Source: Candidatus Rokuibacteriota bacterium (GTDB lineage Bacteria; Methylomirabilota; Methylomirabilia; Rokubacteriales; JACPHL01). From it: a stretch of DNA of 14,989 nt. The notes under the pieces are model-generated. The model had not been told where the DNA came from, ran no database searches, and saw only the letters and a program-made list of their open reading frames with translations. Each line of letters opens with the position of its first letter. The first letter of the stretch is position 1. A program made the position numbers and the translations under genes. The stretch lies in the NCBI GenBank assembly GCA_016188625.1, contig JACPHL010000264.1, positions 1-14,989 of the forward strand. The letters are read 5' to 3'. Below, piece by piece: positions 1 to 5,741 of this stretch.

Positions 1-258
1 GAAGGTCGAGCCCTCCGCGAGCTGCTCGATGGGGTACCCCCGGTAGAGCAGGACCCCCCGATCGCCGTCGATGAAGGTGATCCGGCTCTCGCACGCGGCG
101 GTGTTCAGGAAGGCCGGATCGTAGCTCAGGAGTCCGAAGTCGTCAGCCGACACCTTGACCTGGCGGAGGTCGGTGGCCCGGATGCTCCCCTGGCGGATCG
201 GGATCTCGTAGGTCTTCCCGGTCCGGTTGTCGGTGACGGTCAGCGTCTCCCGTCCCAT
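1..258 (-). CDS. gltA: Citrate synthase, N-terminal part (runs off the window)
   Basis: Citrate synthase condenses acetyl-CoA with oxaloacetate to make citrate, the entry step of the TCA cycle, in the cytoplasm. Only the first 86 residues lie in the window. They show the bacterial type II pattern: an early beta segment with TDNRTGKTYEIPI, then LRQVK, DFGLLSYDPAF, NTAACESRITFIDGD and LLYRGYPIEQLAEGSTF, which is the conserved segment before the first long helices. The catalytic His and Asp residues lie beyond the edge. The ATG at 258 is preceded by a clear GGAGGGG ribosome binding site five bases upstream. The start overlaps the end of the PAS-LuxR gene by 19 bases, so translation is probably coupled to that regulator. 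Identification is firm; the rest of the gene cannot be judged. Confidence 0.93.
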   Translation of the reverse strand, partial: MGRETLTVTDNRTGKTYEIPIRQGSIRATDLRQVKVSADDFGLLSYDPAFLNTAACESRITFIDGDRGVLLYRGYPIEQLAEGSTF

Positions 259-953
259 GGTCGCCCCTCCCTGGCCGCGGTGGACTCGGTGCCCCTCCCG
301 AGGAGACGGCGACGCATGGCCAGCGCCACGGCCTCGAGCCGGCTGTGGACCTCGAGCTTCCCCAGGATGTTCTGCACGTGGTTTCGCACGGTCGCCGGGC
401 TGACGCAGAGCCGGTCGGCCATGCCCTTGGTGTTGAGCCCCTCGGCGATCAGGCGGAGGATCTGGAGCTCCCGGCGGGTCAGCTCCTCCACGACCCCCTC
501 GGCCGGCCCCTCCTGCTCCGGGGCCTGTCCGTGGCCGTTCCGGACCAGCTCCTGGAGGCGATAAAAATAGGTGACGTCCCGGAAGACGTGGACGGTCGTC
601 TCGAGGCCCTGGCGGCTGCCGGGGATCACCAGGGTGCTCATGTTCAGCCAGATGGGCCGGCCGTCCTTGGTCCGGGTGAGGAGGTCGTAGTTCTGGACCA
701 GCTCCCCCCGTCGCACCATGACCAGGACGTGGCACCCCTCGTGGCAGACCCGGTTCCCCGCCGGGTCGCACCCTTCCAGGACCTCGCAGCAGCGCCGGCC
801 CAGGACCTCCCGGGCCGGGTAGCCCAGAAGGCGCTCGGCGCCGGCGTTCCAGAGCACGATCCGCCCCTCAGGATCGACGGCCAGGACGCCGTCGGCGGTG
901 CGCTGGAGCAGCTCCAGCGGATCCGGTCTCCTCTTCGCCCTCGTCTGTGACAC
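240..953 (-). CDS. PAS domain transcriptional regulator with LuxR-type HTH
   Basis: A cytoplasmic one-component-like DNA-binding regulator of 237 residues. An N-terminal PAS domain covers roughly residues 14 to 132 (ADGVLAVDPEGRIVLWNAGAE, then LGYPAREVLGR). It carries five cysteines (about 55, 56, 62, 70 and 74) in the spacing CC-x5-C-x7-C-x3-C around DPAGN. A C-terminal LuxR/GerE helix-turn-helix follows at about 158 to 217 (LTRRELQILRLIAEGL, then VSPATVRNHVQNILGKL). The GTG at 953 is chosen because AGGAGG sits seven bases before it. An ATG at 1007 gives 18 more residues, overlaps the response regulator stop as ATGA and also has a GGAGGG upstream, so it cannot be excluded. Cysteine-bearing PAS-LuxR proteins of this kind are common; a redox or metal ligand is an inference. 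Its tail overlaps gltA. Confidence 0.88.
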   Translation of the reverse strand: MSQTRAKRRPDPLELLQRTADGVLAVDPEGRIVLWNAGAERLLGYPAREVLGRRCCEVLEGCDPAGNRVCHEGCHVLVMVRRGELVQNYDLLTRTKDGRPIWLNMSTLVIPGSRQGLETTVHVFRDVTYFYRLQELVRNGHGQAPEQEGPAEGVVEELTRRELQILRLIAEGLNTKGMADRLCVSPATVRNHVQNILGKLEVHSRLEAVALAMRRRLLGRGTESTAAREGRPWDGRR

Positions 954-1003
954 GGCAACCCCTCCTCTTACGGCTATGGTCCGACGGCCTGCCCTTGAAC
1001 GGC

Positions 1004-1402
1004 TCATCTCCCGTCTCCCTCCGCACCCGCGGCCAGCGCCCGCGAGACCGCGGCCTCCAGCTCGACGGCCGAGAACGGCTTGGGCAGGTACACAGCGGCC
1101 CCCGCCGACAGGGCCTCGCGCCGGGAAGCCCCGGAGACGTAGGCCGTGCAGACGATCACCGGGATCTTCCGCGCGCTCCGCCGGGCGTGGCGCACGACCG
1201 TCAGGCCGTCCGTCGCGGGCAGGCGGAGGTCGGTGAGGACCAGGTCGGGCTCCTCCCGGTCGATCACGTCCAGCGCCTCCTCACCGCTCAGGGTGATGAG
1301 CGGGTGGTATCCCATCCGCCGGAGGAGACGGGCGAAGGCCGCCGCCATATCCCGCTCGTCCTCCACGATGAGGACCTTCAGGCCCTTCCGGATCTGGCCC
1401 AT
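1004..1402 (-). CDS. Receiver-only response regulator (CheY-like)
   Basis: A single receiver domain of 132 residues without an output domain. All expected residues are present: acidic pocket E14/D15, phospho-acceptor D58 in LVLTDLRLP, T86, Y105 and K108 in YLPKP. Such proteins act by phosphorylation-dependent contact with a partner, or as phosphorelay intermediates in the cytoplasm. The stop codon lies next to, and with the longer start overlaps, the PAS-LuxR gene. The two may therefore work as a receiver and an output protein made from separate genes; this is an inference. No histidine kinase is visible in the window. The start at 1402 has only a weak ribosome binding site, and the 19-base gap from the small membrane protein gene suggests coupling to it. 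Confidence 0.9.
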   Translation of the reverse strand: MGQIRKGLKVLIVEDERDMAAAFARLLRRMGYHPLITLSGEEALDVIDREEPDLVLTDLRLPATDGLTVVRHARRSARKIPVIVCTAYVSGASRREALSAGAAVYLPKPFSAVELEAAVSRALAAGAEGDGR

Positions 1403-1421
1403 GAGCGTCTCGATCCGGCCC

Positions 1422-1715
1422 TTACGCGGCCCGCGCCTTGCCCGCGGGCAGCCGCCTCAGGCCGAGACAACGCCTCTGGCAGGTGATGGCGGTAGGCGGG
1501 TCGAACGCCGTGCAGCGCATCACCCCGACCGGCCTCCCATCCCAGGCCTCCTCCTGGAACTCCACCGTGACGTCCCGCTCGAGGAACGGACACCAGAAGG
1601 ACCGCCTGACGAACCGGGTCACGCCCCGGAGCGGGCCGTAGGCGATGACCAGGAGCAGGGCCACCGCCGTGGCCAACGCGAGCCCGATGATAATGAACCC
1701 GCTCTCGCCGAGCAT
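1422..1715 (-). CDS. Small single-pass membrane protein with four cysteines, function unknown
   Basis: A 97-residue protein that I do not recognise. Residues 7 to 26 form one hydrophobic membrane helix (FIIIGLALATAVALLLVIAY). A basic stretch follows (RGVTRFVRR), then a soluble tail of about 60 residues. The tail has C42 in WCPFLERDVTVEF, C68 in VMRC, and C79 and C83 in TCQRRC. Positive charge after the helix would favour a cytoplasmic tail by the positive-inside rule. The cysteines could bind a metal or a cluster, but no family motif proves this. The ATG at 1715 is supported by a strong AGGAGG. The frame remains open further upstream inside the FmdE gene, which is a shadow. It lies 17 bases after the FmdE-family gene, so the two probably belong to one transcript. 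Confidence 0.72.
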   Translation of the reverse strand: MLGESGFIIIGLALATAVALLLVIAYGPLRGVTRFVRRSFWCPFLERDVTVEFQEEAWDGRPVGVMRCTAFDPPTAITCQRRCLGLRRLPAGKARAA

Positions 1716-1732
1716 GGCCTCCACCTCCTCCC

Positions 1733-2347
1733 CTAGAGGCCGGCGGCCTGCCGTCGCCGACCGACCGCCGCCAGCCGGACCCCAGGGGGCTCCGGCCGCG
1801 GCGCGTAGTAGGCGCCGGCGTGGCAGGGCCGGCAGAGGGTGAGCCCTTCGGAGACGACCTCGAGACCGTAGTTGACCCCCTCGCCGCAGAGCTGGCAGGG
1901 GACGCGGACCCGGGGCCGGTCCAGCCACCCCGGCCGGATGACCACCGGCTGAAGGCGCAACAGCTCGGCCTCGGGCATCACCCGGTAAGCCTCGATCTGG
2001 GCCTGGCGCGGGTCCGCGGCGGTGGGGGCGTAGACCCCTGCCCGGTCCCGCGCGTCGTCCCGGGCGACCACGCGGACCGCCTGCCCGGTGACGGCGTTGA
2101 TGAAGGTCGCGGCCATCTTCCCGTAGTCCAGGTGCTTCAGGGTCCGCTTGCCCAGGGAGCAGCCGGTCACGGCCTGGAGGGCGTCCGAGGCGCAGCGGTC
2201 GATCTCGACGAAGACCACCAGGCCTTTCCCCATCGCTCTCGGCTCGCCGATCCCGAGGGCGCGGCAGCCCGCCATCGCCATGCGGACCCCCAGCACCTGG
2301 CCGGGGCAGAGATGACCATGGAACGTCACAGCGTCGCGCAACAGCAT
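1733..2347 (-). CDS. FmdE-family protein with C-terminal zinc finger
   Basis: A 204-residue cytoplasmic protein of the FmdE family, first named from the molybdenum formylmethanofuran dehydrogenase operon of methanogens and widespread in bacteria near molybdoenzymes. Its biochemical role is unsettled. The family signature is at the start: FHGHLCPG (residues 9 to 16), followed by LGVRMA. C52 and C63 lie in the conserved DRCASDALQAVTGCSLGKRTL region, which is also typical. A C-terminal zinc finger has C151-x2-C154 and C172-x2-C175. No signal peptide is seen. The ATG at 2347 lacks a clear ribosome binding site, but the signature begins at residue 9, so the start cannot be much later. It is the first gene after a 105-base gap containing direct repeats and a hairpin. 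It may start its own transcript, and it is followed closely by the small membrane protein. Confidence 0.88.
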   Translation of the reverse strand: MLLRDAVTFHGHLCPGQVLGVRMAMAGCRALGIGEPRAMGKGLVVFVEIDRCASDALQAVTGCSLGKRTLKHLDYGKMAATFINAVTGQAVRVVARDDARDRAGVYAPTAADPRQAQIEAYRVMPEAELLRLQPVVIRPGWLDRPRVRVPCQLCGEGVNYGLEVVSEGLTLCRPCHAGAYYAPRPEPPGVRLAAVGRRRQAAGL

Positions 2348-2366
2348 AGGTACTAGGGCGGGACGA

Positions 2367-2413
2367 GGTGTCCCACGAACCCCTCAGGTGGGGCAGGGGT
2401 GTCCCAGGTGGGG
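2367..2413. repeat. Short direct repeats upstream of the FmdE-family gene
   Basis: Two exact copies of GGTGTCCCA (plus strand) start at 2367 and 2398, 31 bases apart, which is about three helical turns. Two copies of CAGGTGGGG start at 2385 and 2405, 20 bases apart, about two turns. Helical phasing would suit a pair of operator sites for a regulator of the FmdE gene. The region is GC-rich and low in complexity, so chance is a real alternative. Confidence 0.35.
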
Positions 2414-2432
2414 GGTCCTCAGGGCACCCCCC
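2410..2432 (-). terminator. GC hairpin after the polytopic membrane protein gene
   Basis: A seven-pair stem (GGGGGGT with ACCCCCC) closes a nine-base loop about 20 bases past the stop codon at 2453. The position suits an end of transcription for the redox module. The minus strand lacks the run of T that an intrinsic terminator should have, so this may only be a pause or stabilising structure. Confidence 0.3.
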
Positions 2433-2452
2433 CTTTGGCGATCAGGGAGCGG

Positions 2453-3178
2453 TCACCGCCTGGGAAAACTGACGTACAGCAGATCGAGCGCCGCGAGGGG
2501 GACGAGGACGATCGGAAGGAGGACGAGCGTCGCGCCGAGGATGAGGGCGGGGAGCGTCGGGATACCGCCCTCCACCAGGAGGATCAGCCCGGCGATCCCG
2601 ATCAGCAGGCCGGCCAGGCCGGCGGTCACCGCAGCCAGCAGAAACGGCCGCCCACGGGCGGGGAGCCCGAGAGCGAAGTGGCCGAGCCCCGGGACGACGC
2701 AGTAGAGGAGCGTGGAGGCGAGGGACGGCGGCAGGCCCGCGAAGAGGGACACCAGGGGCTCCGGGACCGGCTGACGGAGGAGCGCCGCCAGGCTACGGAT
2801 GAGACCCAACAGGATGCCGTACGCCAGCCCGGCAGCCAGCGCGAACAGGAGGGCCACGACGCTCCAGAGCCGAAGAGGGATCGGGAACGGCTCGCCCGTC
2901 AGGAGGTGGAGGACCGCCTTCTCCACCCCTCCCACCAGGCCGGCGAGCACCCCCAGCAGGAACCCGAAGCCCAGGTAGGCGGCTGCCTGCCTGGGCAGGC
3001 TCCCGCGTGGCACCTCGAGCCGCGCGGCCGCCAGCGCCGGCGGCGCGAAGAAGAGAAGGAGGACCAGGCCCGTGCTGAGGGGGGTGGGGTTCGGCCGCCC
3101 GGTGAAGTACTGGATGGGGAAGAGGACGGCGACGATGGCCAGGCCTTGGGCCAGGATCCCCGCGCGGGAGCGGCTCAC
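2453..3178 (-). CDS. Polytopic membrane protein of unknown function
   Basis: A 241-residue integral membrane protein with about six or seven hydrophobic segments, near residues 8-25, 34-52, 67-84, 105-127, 145-171, 179-202 and 209-236. The segment VVPGLGHFALGLPARGRPFLL (from residue 161) resembles the PG-x-GHF/QF-x-G loop of small TM2-like or DUF-type membrane proteins. That is a weak resemblance, and I do not recognise a family. No heme-binding His pair on facing helices stands out, so it does not look like a NarI or NrfD type quinone-reactive subunit. The GTG start at 3178 follows the stop of the six-heme cytochrome by only three bases, so the two are translated together. A role in the cytochrome module, for example anchoring or assembly, is an inference from position. 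Confidence 0.75.
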   Translation of the reverse strand: MSRSRAGILAQGLAIVAVLFPIQYFTGRPNPTPLSTGLVLLLFFAPPALAAARLEVPRGSLPRQAAAYLGFGFLLGVLAGLVGGVEKAVLHLLTGEPFPIPLRLWSVVALLFALAAGLAYGILLGLIRSLAALLRQPVPEPLVSLFAGLPPSLASTLLYCVVPGLGHFALGLPARGRPFLLAAVTAGLAGLLIGIAGLILLVEGGIPTLPALILGATLVLLPIVLVPLAALDLLYVSFPRR

Positions 3179-3181
3179 GGG

Positions 3182-3760
3182 CTACCGGGGGAGCCGGGCC
3201 ACGCCGGCCGTCACGCCCTCGACGTGGCACGTGCGGCAGGAGAGCAGCACCTGGCTCTCCCTGGCGTGGCACCCCACGCACGTTTCCATCGCGGGACGCG
3301 CCTGGTGGCCGTAGAGCGAGCCGTGGACGAGCCCGCCGTGACAGGCCGTGCACTCGATGGCGCGGGCCAGGTGGACGCCGTGGAGGACGCGGTGAGAGCC
3401 CGTCGCCTCCGGCAGGGTCAGCGGGGCGTGACAGTGCTGGCAGGTTTCGCTCGCCACCGTCGCCCGCAGGATGGGGCCCGATTTCTCCCCCGTGAGCATC
3501 ACGTAGAGGTAGCGGGTGCCGTTCAGGTGGGCCCTGAGCTCGCCCCAGGGGCCTGGCTCGGAGTGGCACTGGATGCAGGTGGCCCGCTCCCGGTGGGGGG
3601 AGCGCTGCCATGAGACATAGCGGGTCTGCATGACGTGACAGCTCGCGCAGAACCCGGGGGACGCCGTGTAGCGCATCACCCCCCAGGCCCCGACCGCCCC
3701 GATCCCGACGACGACCAGGAGGAGCAGAAGCGCCAGCCAGAAGGCCCGGGGAACCCGCAC
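3182..3760 (-). CDS. NapC/NirT-like six-heme membrane-anchored cytochrome c
   Basis: A 192-residue cytochrome with an N-terminal membrane anchor (residues 7 to 28) and six CxxCH heme sites starting at C38, C62, C107, C137, C161 and C175. The first site reads FCASCHVM. CxxCHxM is the heme-1 pattern of NapC/NrfH proteins, in which the Met serves as axial ligand. The following YVSWQRSPHRERATCIQCH also fits the NapC/NirT amino-terminal pattern. Usual members have four hemes; two additional sites are present here. Known relatives move electrons between the membrane quinone pool and periplasmic enzymes, so this is the best candidate for the link between quinone and the molybdoenzyme. The GTG start at 3760 has a weak GGGGA upstream, and 21 bases separate it from the eight-heme cytochrome gene. 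Confidence 0.88.
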   Translation of the reverse strand: MRVPRAFWLALLLLLVVVGIGAVGAWGVMRYTASPGFCASCHVMQTRYVSWQRSPHRERATCIQCHSEPGPWGELRAHLNGTRYLYVMLTGEKSGPILRATVASETCQHCHAPLTLPEATGSHRVLHGVHLARAIECTACHGGLVHGSLYGHQARPAMETCVGCHARESQVLLSCRTCHVEGVTAGVARLPR

Positions 3761-3781
3761 GACCAGGAAGTCCCCGGGCGG

Positions 3782-4972
3782 CTACCGCCGCCCCAGCACG
3801 GCGAAGCGGAGCTTGACGCCGTCCTCCAGCGCCTTCTGGAGCTGGGCCGGCGGGTCGTCCTTGTGCCAGTGGCAGCTGTTGCAGGCGTTCGGCTGCTTGG
3901 CCGGGTCGCCGCCGCCGAGCCTGATGGTGACCTCGGGCCTCACCACCCGGAAGGTGTGGACCCGCTCGTCCCCCCGGTCGGCGCTCTTGCCCGTGCGGGC
4001 CATGTGGCAGCCCACGCAGTCGGGGTGCTGCGGCGCGCCGGCGATGGGCGCGTGGCCCGTCACCGAGTCCGTGCTCACGTTCGAGTGGCAGGAGACGCAG
4101 AGGTTGTTCGGCGTCAGGCGCGTGGCGAACTTGGTCGGGGCCTCGTGCACGGCGTGGCAGGTGAGGCAGGTGACGCCGGCCTTGGCGTGGCGGGAGTCCT
4201 TCCACTCGGGGTACTGCTGGCGGTGCTGCTTGACGGATCCGTCGGGCCACCAGGCCGCGTCGTCCTTCTTGTCCACCACGACGAAGTGCGCGGTGGTCAG
4301 GTAGTCGCCGACCCTGAACCCCACCGGGTGGCTCCACTGGCCGTCGGGGCTCTGGCCGCGGGTGTGGCACTGGCCGCAGACCGACGCGGCGTAGTCGAAC
4401 GGCAGCTTGGCGGGGTTGACGATGGTGCCGAACCGCTCTTCGGGCTTGGCGTTCACGTGCCGCTCGCCGGGGCCGTGGCAGGCCTCGCACCCGACGCTCA
4501 GCTCCGTCCACGTCAGGGTCGCCGGGTCGAACCCCACCACGTGACAGGAGGCGCACGACTTCCGCCAGTCGGCCGTCCCCCCCTTGTCCACGTTGTAGCC
4601 GGCCCACCGGTTGGCCTCGAAGTCCCACTGGGCGGGATAGACCTGCCACTTCTCCCCGATGTACCGCTGCTTCCACTGCACCCCGTGGGTGAGCCTGACG
4701 TCCTTCTTCTCGAACTTGCGGTGCTCGAAGGGCTGGGTCCAGTCGCCCTGGATGGCCTGGGGGTTCTTGGAGACGTCCTGGATGACCATGGCGTGGACCG
4801 TCCCCTGCCAGGAGGCGTAGATCCGGTCGTGGCACTCCCGGCACGCGCCCGACCCCACGTATCCCTGGGCCCCGGCCGGTGGCGCTGCGGTCTTGCAGGC
4901 GGAGAGGGAAAGGAGCGAGACAACCGCGAGCAGGGGAACCGCGAGGGATTGCCAGCGCCGCCCGGTGTCCAC
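3782..4972 (-). CDS. Eight-heme cytochrome c lipoprotein (cytochrome c554-like)
   Basis: A 396-residue exported multiheme cytochrome. From the GTG at 4972 the protein starts with a short basic region and hydrophobic core, then the lipobox LSAC with C26, so it should be a lipoprotein. Eight CxxCH sites begin at C44, C140, C162, C199, C269, C292, C319 and C364. The segment GYVGSGACRECHDRIYASWQ is the typical start of the cytochrome c554/c552-type multiheme domain. The GTG is preferred because AGGAGG lies six bases upstream; an ATG at 5008 would put 12 extra residues before the signal and lacks this support. The protein probably passes electrons between the heme-b subunit and the neighbouring six-heme cytochrome. 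A catalytic role as in hydroxylamine or nitrite enzymes is possible, but no five-coordinate heme site can be proved. A promoter-like sequence precedes it. Confidence 0.88.
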   Translation of the reverse strand: MDTGRRWQSLAVPLLAVVSLLSLSACKTAAPPAGAQGYVGSGACRECHDRIYASWQGTVHAMVIQDVSKNPQAIQGDWTQPFEHRKFEKKDVRLTHGVQWKQRYIGEKWQVYPAQWDFEANRWAGYNVDKGGTADWRKSCASCHVVGFDPATLTWTELSVGCEACHGPGERHVNAKPEERFGTIVNPAKLPFDYAASVCGQCHTRGQSPDGQWSHPVGFRVGDYLTTAHFVVVDKKDDAAWWPDGSVKQHRQQYPEWKDSRHAKAGVTCLTCHAVHEAPTKFATRLTPNNLCVSCHSNVSTDSVTGHAPIAGAPQHPDCVGCHMARTGKSADRGDERVHTFRVVRPEVTIRLGGGDPAKQPNACNSCHWHKDDPPAQLQKALEDGVKLRFAVLGRR

Positions 4973-5016
4973 GATGATCCTCCTCCCGCGGTGAGAGGTG
5001 ACGGCCAACCAGAAAG

Positions 5017-5046
5017 AAGCTAGCGCGGCCTCCCGATCTCTGTCAA
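5017..5046 (-). promoter_or_regulatory. Possible sigma-70 type promoter for the cytochrome genes
   Basis: On the minus strand a perfect -35 TTGACA (5046 to 5041) is followed after 18 bases by TAGCTT (5022 to 5017), which keeps the key T, A and final T of the -10 box. Transcription would start near 5010, giving an untranslated leader of about 38 bases with the AGGAGG before the GTG at 4972. The -35 overlaps the stop codon of the TorD-like gene. The 70-base gap here is the largest within the redox module, which fits an internal promoter. Confidence 0.42.
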
Positions 5047-5738
5047 CCCTGATTCTTGCCCGAACACCCGGCGGCGAACGGACAGGCGAGAGGTCCGGGA
5101 TCGCGCGGCACGGTGGCGATCGGCGGCAGCGCCTCGACGCCGAGGAGCCGGCACTCGGCGAGGAGAAACTCCCTGAGCAGCCGGGCCGCCAGCCGGTAGA
5201 ACCCCTCCTCGGTGGCGGCCTCGATCCGGTCGGCGAAGGCCCCGGCCCACGCGGCGAGGTGGTCGGCCAGGAACTTCCCGGTCGCCTCCAGAGAGACGGC
5301 CCGCGCCTCCTCCCTCCCCTCGACCTGCGCCTGGGCCGTCTTCAGGAGGAGCAGCGCCATGAACTCGAGCTCCACGGCGAGGTGGTCGGGGAACTCCCCG
5401 CTCCCCTCGGCGAGCCGGAACCCGAAGGCCTCGTAGAAGCCGAGGAGGTCCGCCAGGCGATGCCCCTTCCGGGCCGCGGCGAGGGGGTCGTACTCGGTCT
5501 CGTAGGGCGTCGCGGCCAGGCCGACCCCGAAGAGACGGGTATGCTCGCCCTCCGGCGGCCGCGCGATGGCGCCCTCGGGGAGGATCGGTCCGAGGGCGAG
5601 CCGATGCCCGTCGGGGAGGTCGCGGACGATCCGGTCGAGCCCGGAAAGGGGGTCCGCCGCACGGGGCGGCAGGAAGGCCAGGGAGAGGAGCTTATAGCAG
5701 GCGCTCCGGGCGACGGTCTCGGCCAGGTCCAGGGCCAT
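5043..5738 (-). CDS. TorD/DmsD/NarJ-family molybdoenzyme assembly chaperone
   Basis: A 231-residue, helix-rich cytoplasmic protein of the TorD/NarJ superfamily. These proteins bind the Tat signal or N-terminus of a molybdoenzyme catalytic subunit, hold it for cofactor insertion and delay export. Family features include SACYKLLSLAFLPP near the start, the YETEYDPL segment (residues 79 to 86) and the PDHLAVELEFMALLL segment (117 to 131), which contain the conserved acidic and hydrophobic positions of the family. Its client is very likely the Tat-tagged alpha subunit encoded in the same operon. The ATG at 5738 has GGAGG six bases upstream, overlapping the stop of the gamma subunit gene (gap of three bases). 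The C-terminus has a short cysteine pair (CPFAAGC) whose meaning is unknown. Confidence 0.9.
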   Translation of the reverse strand: MALDLAETVARSACYKLLSLAFLPPRAADPLSGLDRIVRDLPDGHRLALGPILPEGAIARPPEGEHTRLFGVGLAATPYETEYDPLAAARKGHRLADLLGFYEAFGFRLAEGSGEFPDHLAVELEFMALLLLKTAQAQVEGREEARAVSLEATGKFLADHLAAWAGAFADRIEAATEEGFYRLAARLLREFLLAECRLLGVEALPPIATVPRDPGPLACPFAAGCSGKNQG

Positions 5739-5741
5739 GGC

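Noticed and set aside
1716-1928. Longer version of the small membrane protein reaching into the FmdE gene
   Set aside because: The extension is an out-of-frame reading of the FmdE C-terminus, and the ATG at 1715 has its own AGGAGG.
2348-2452. CRISPR or mobile element end
   Set aside because: The repeats are only nine bases, with two copies each and irregular spacing; no transposase, terminal inverted repeats or target duplication are seen anywhere in the window.
2453-3178. NarI/NrfD-like quinone-reactive membrane subunit
   Set aside because: It is polytopic but lacks spaced His pairs on its helices and has no NrfD-like motif.
2793-4844. A 683-codon minus-strand frame overlapping the cytochrome and membrane protein genes
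   Set aside because: It is a shifted reading of three recognised genes, of Arg/Pro/Gly-rich low-complexity composition, without CxxCH motifs.
4973-5008. Upstream ATG for the eight-heme cytochrome
   Set aside because: The GTG at 4972 has AGGAGG at ideal spacing and begins a normal lipoprotein signal; the extra 12 residues add nothing and follow the predicted transcript start closely.
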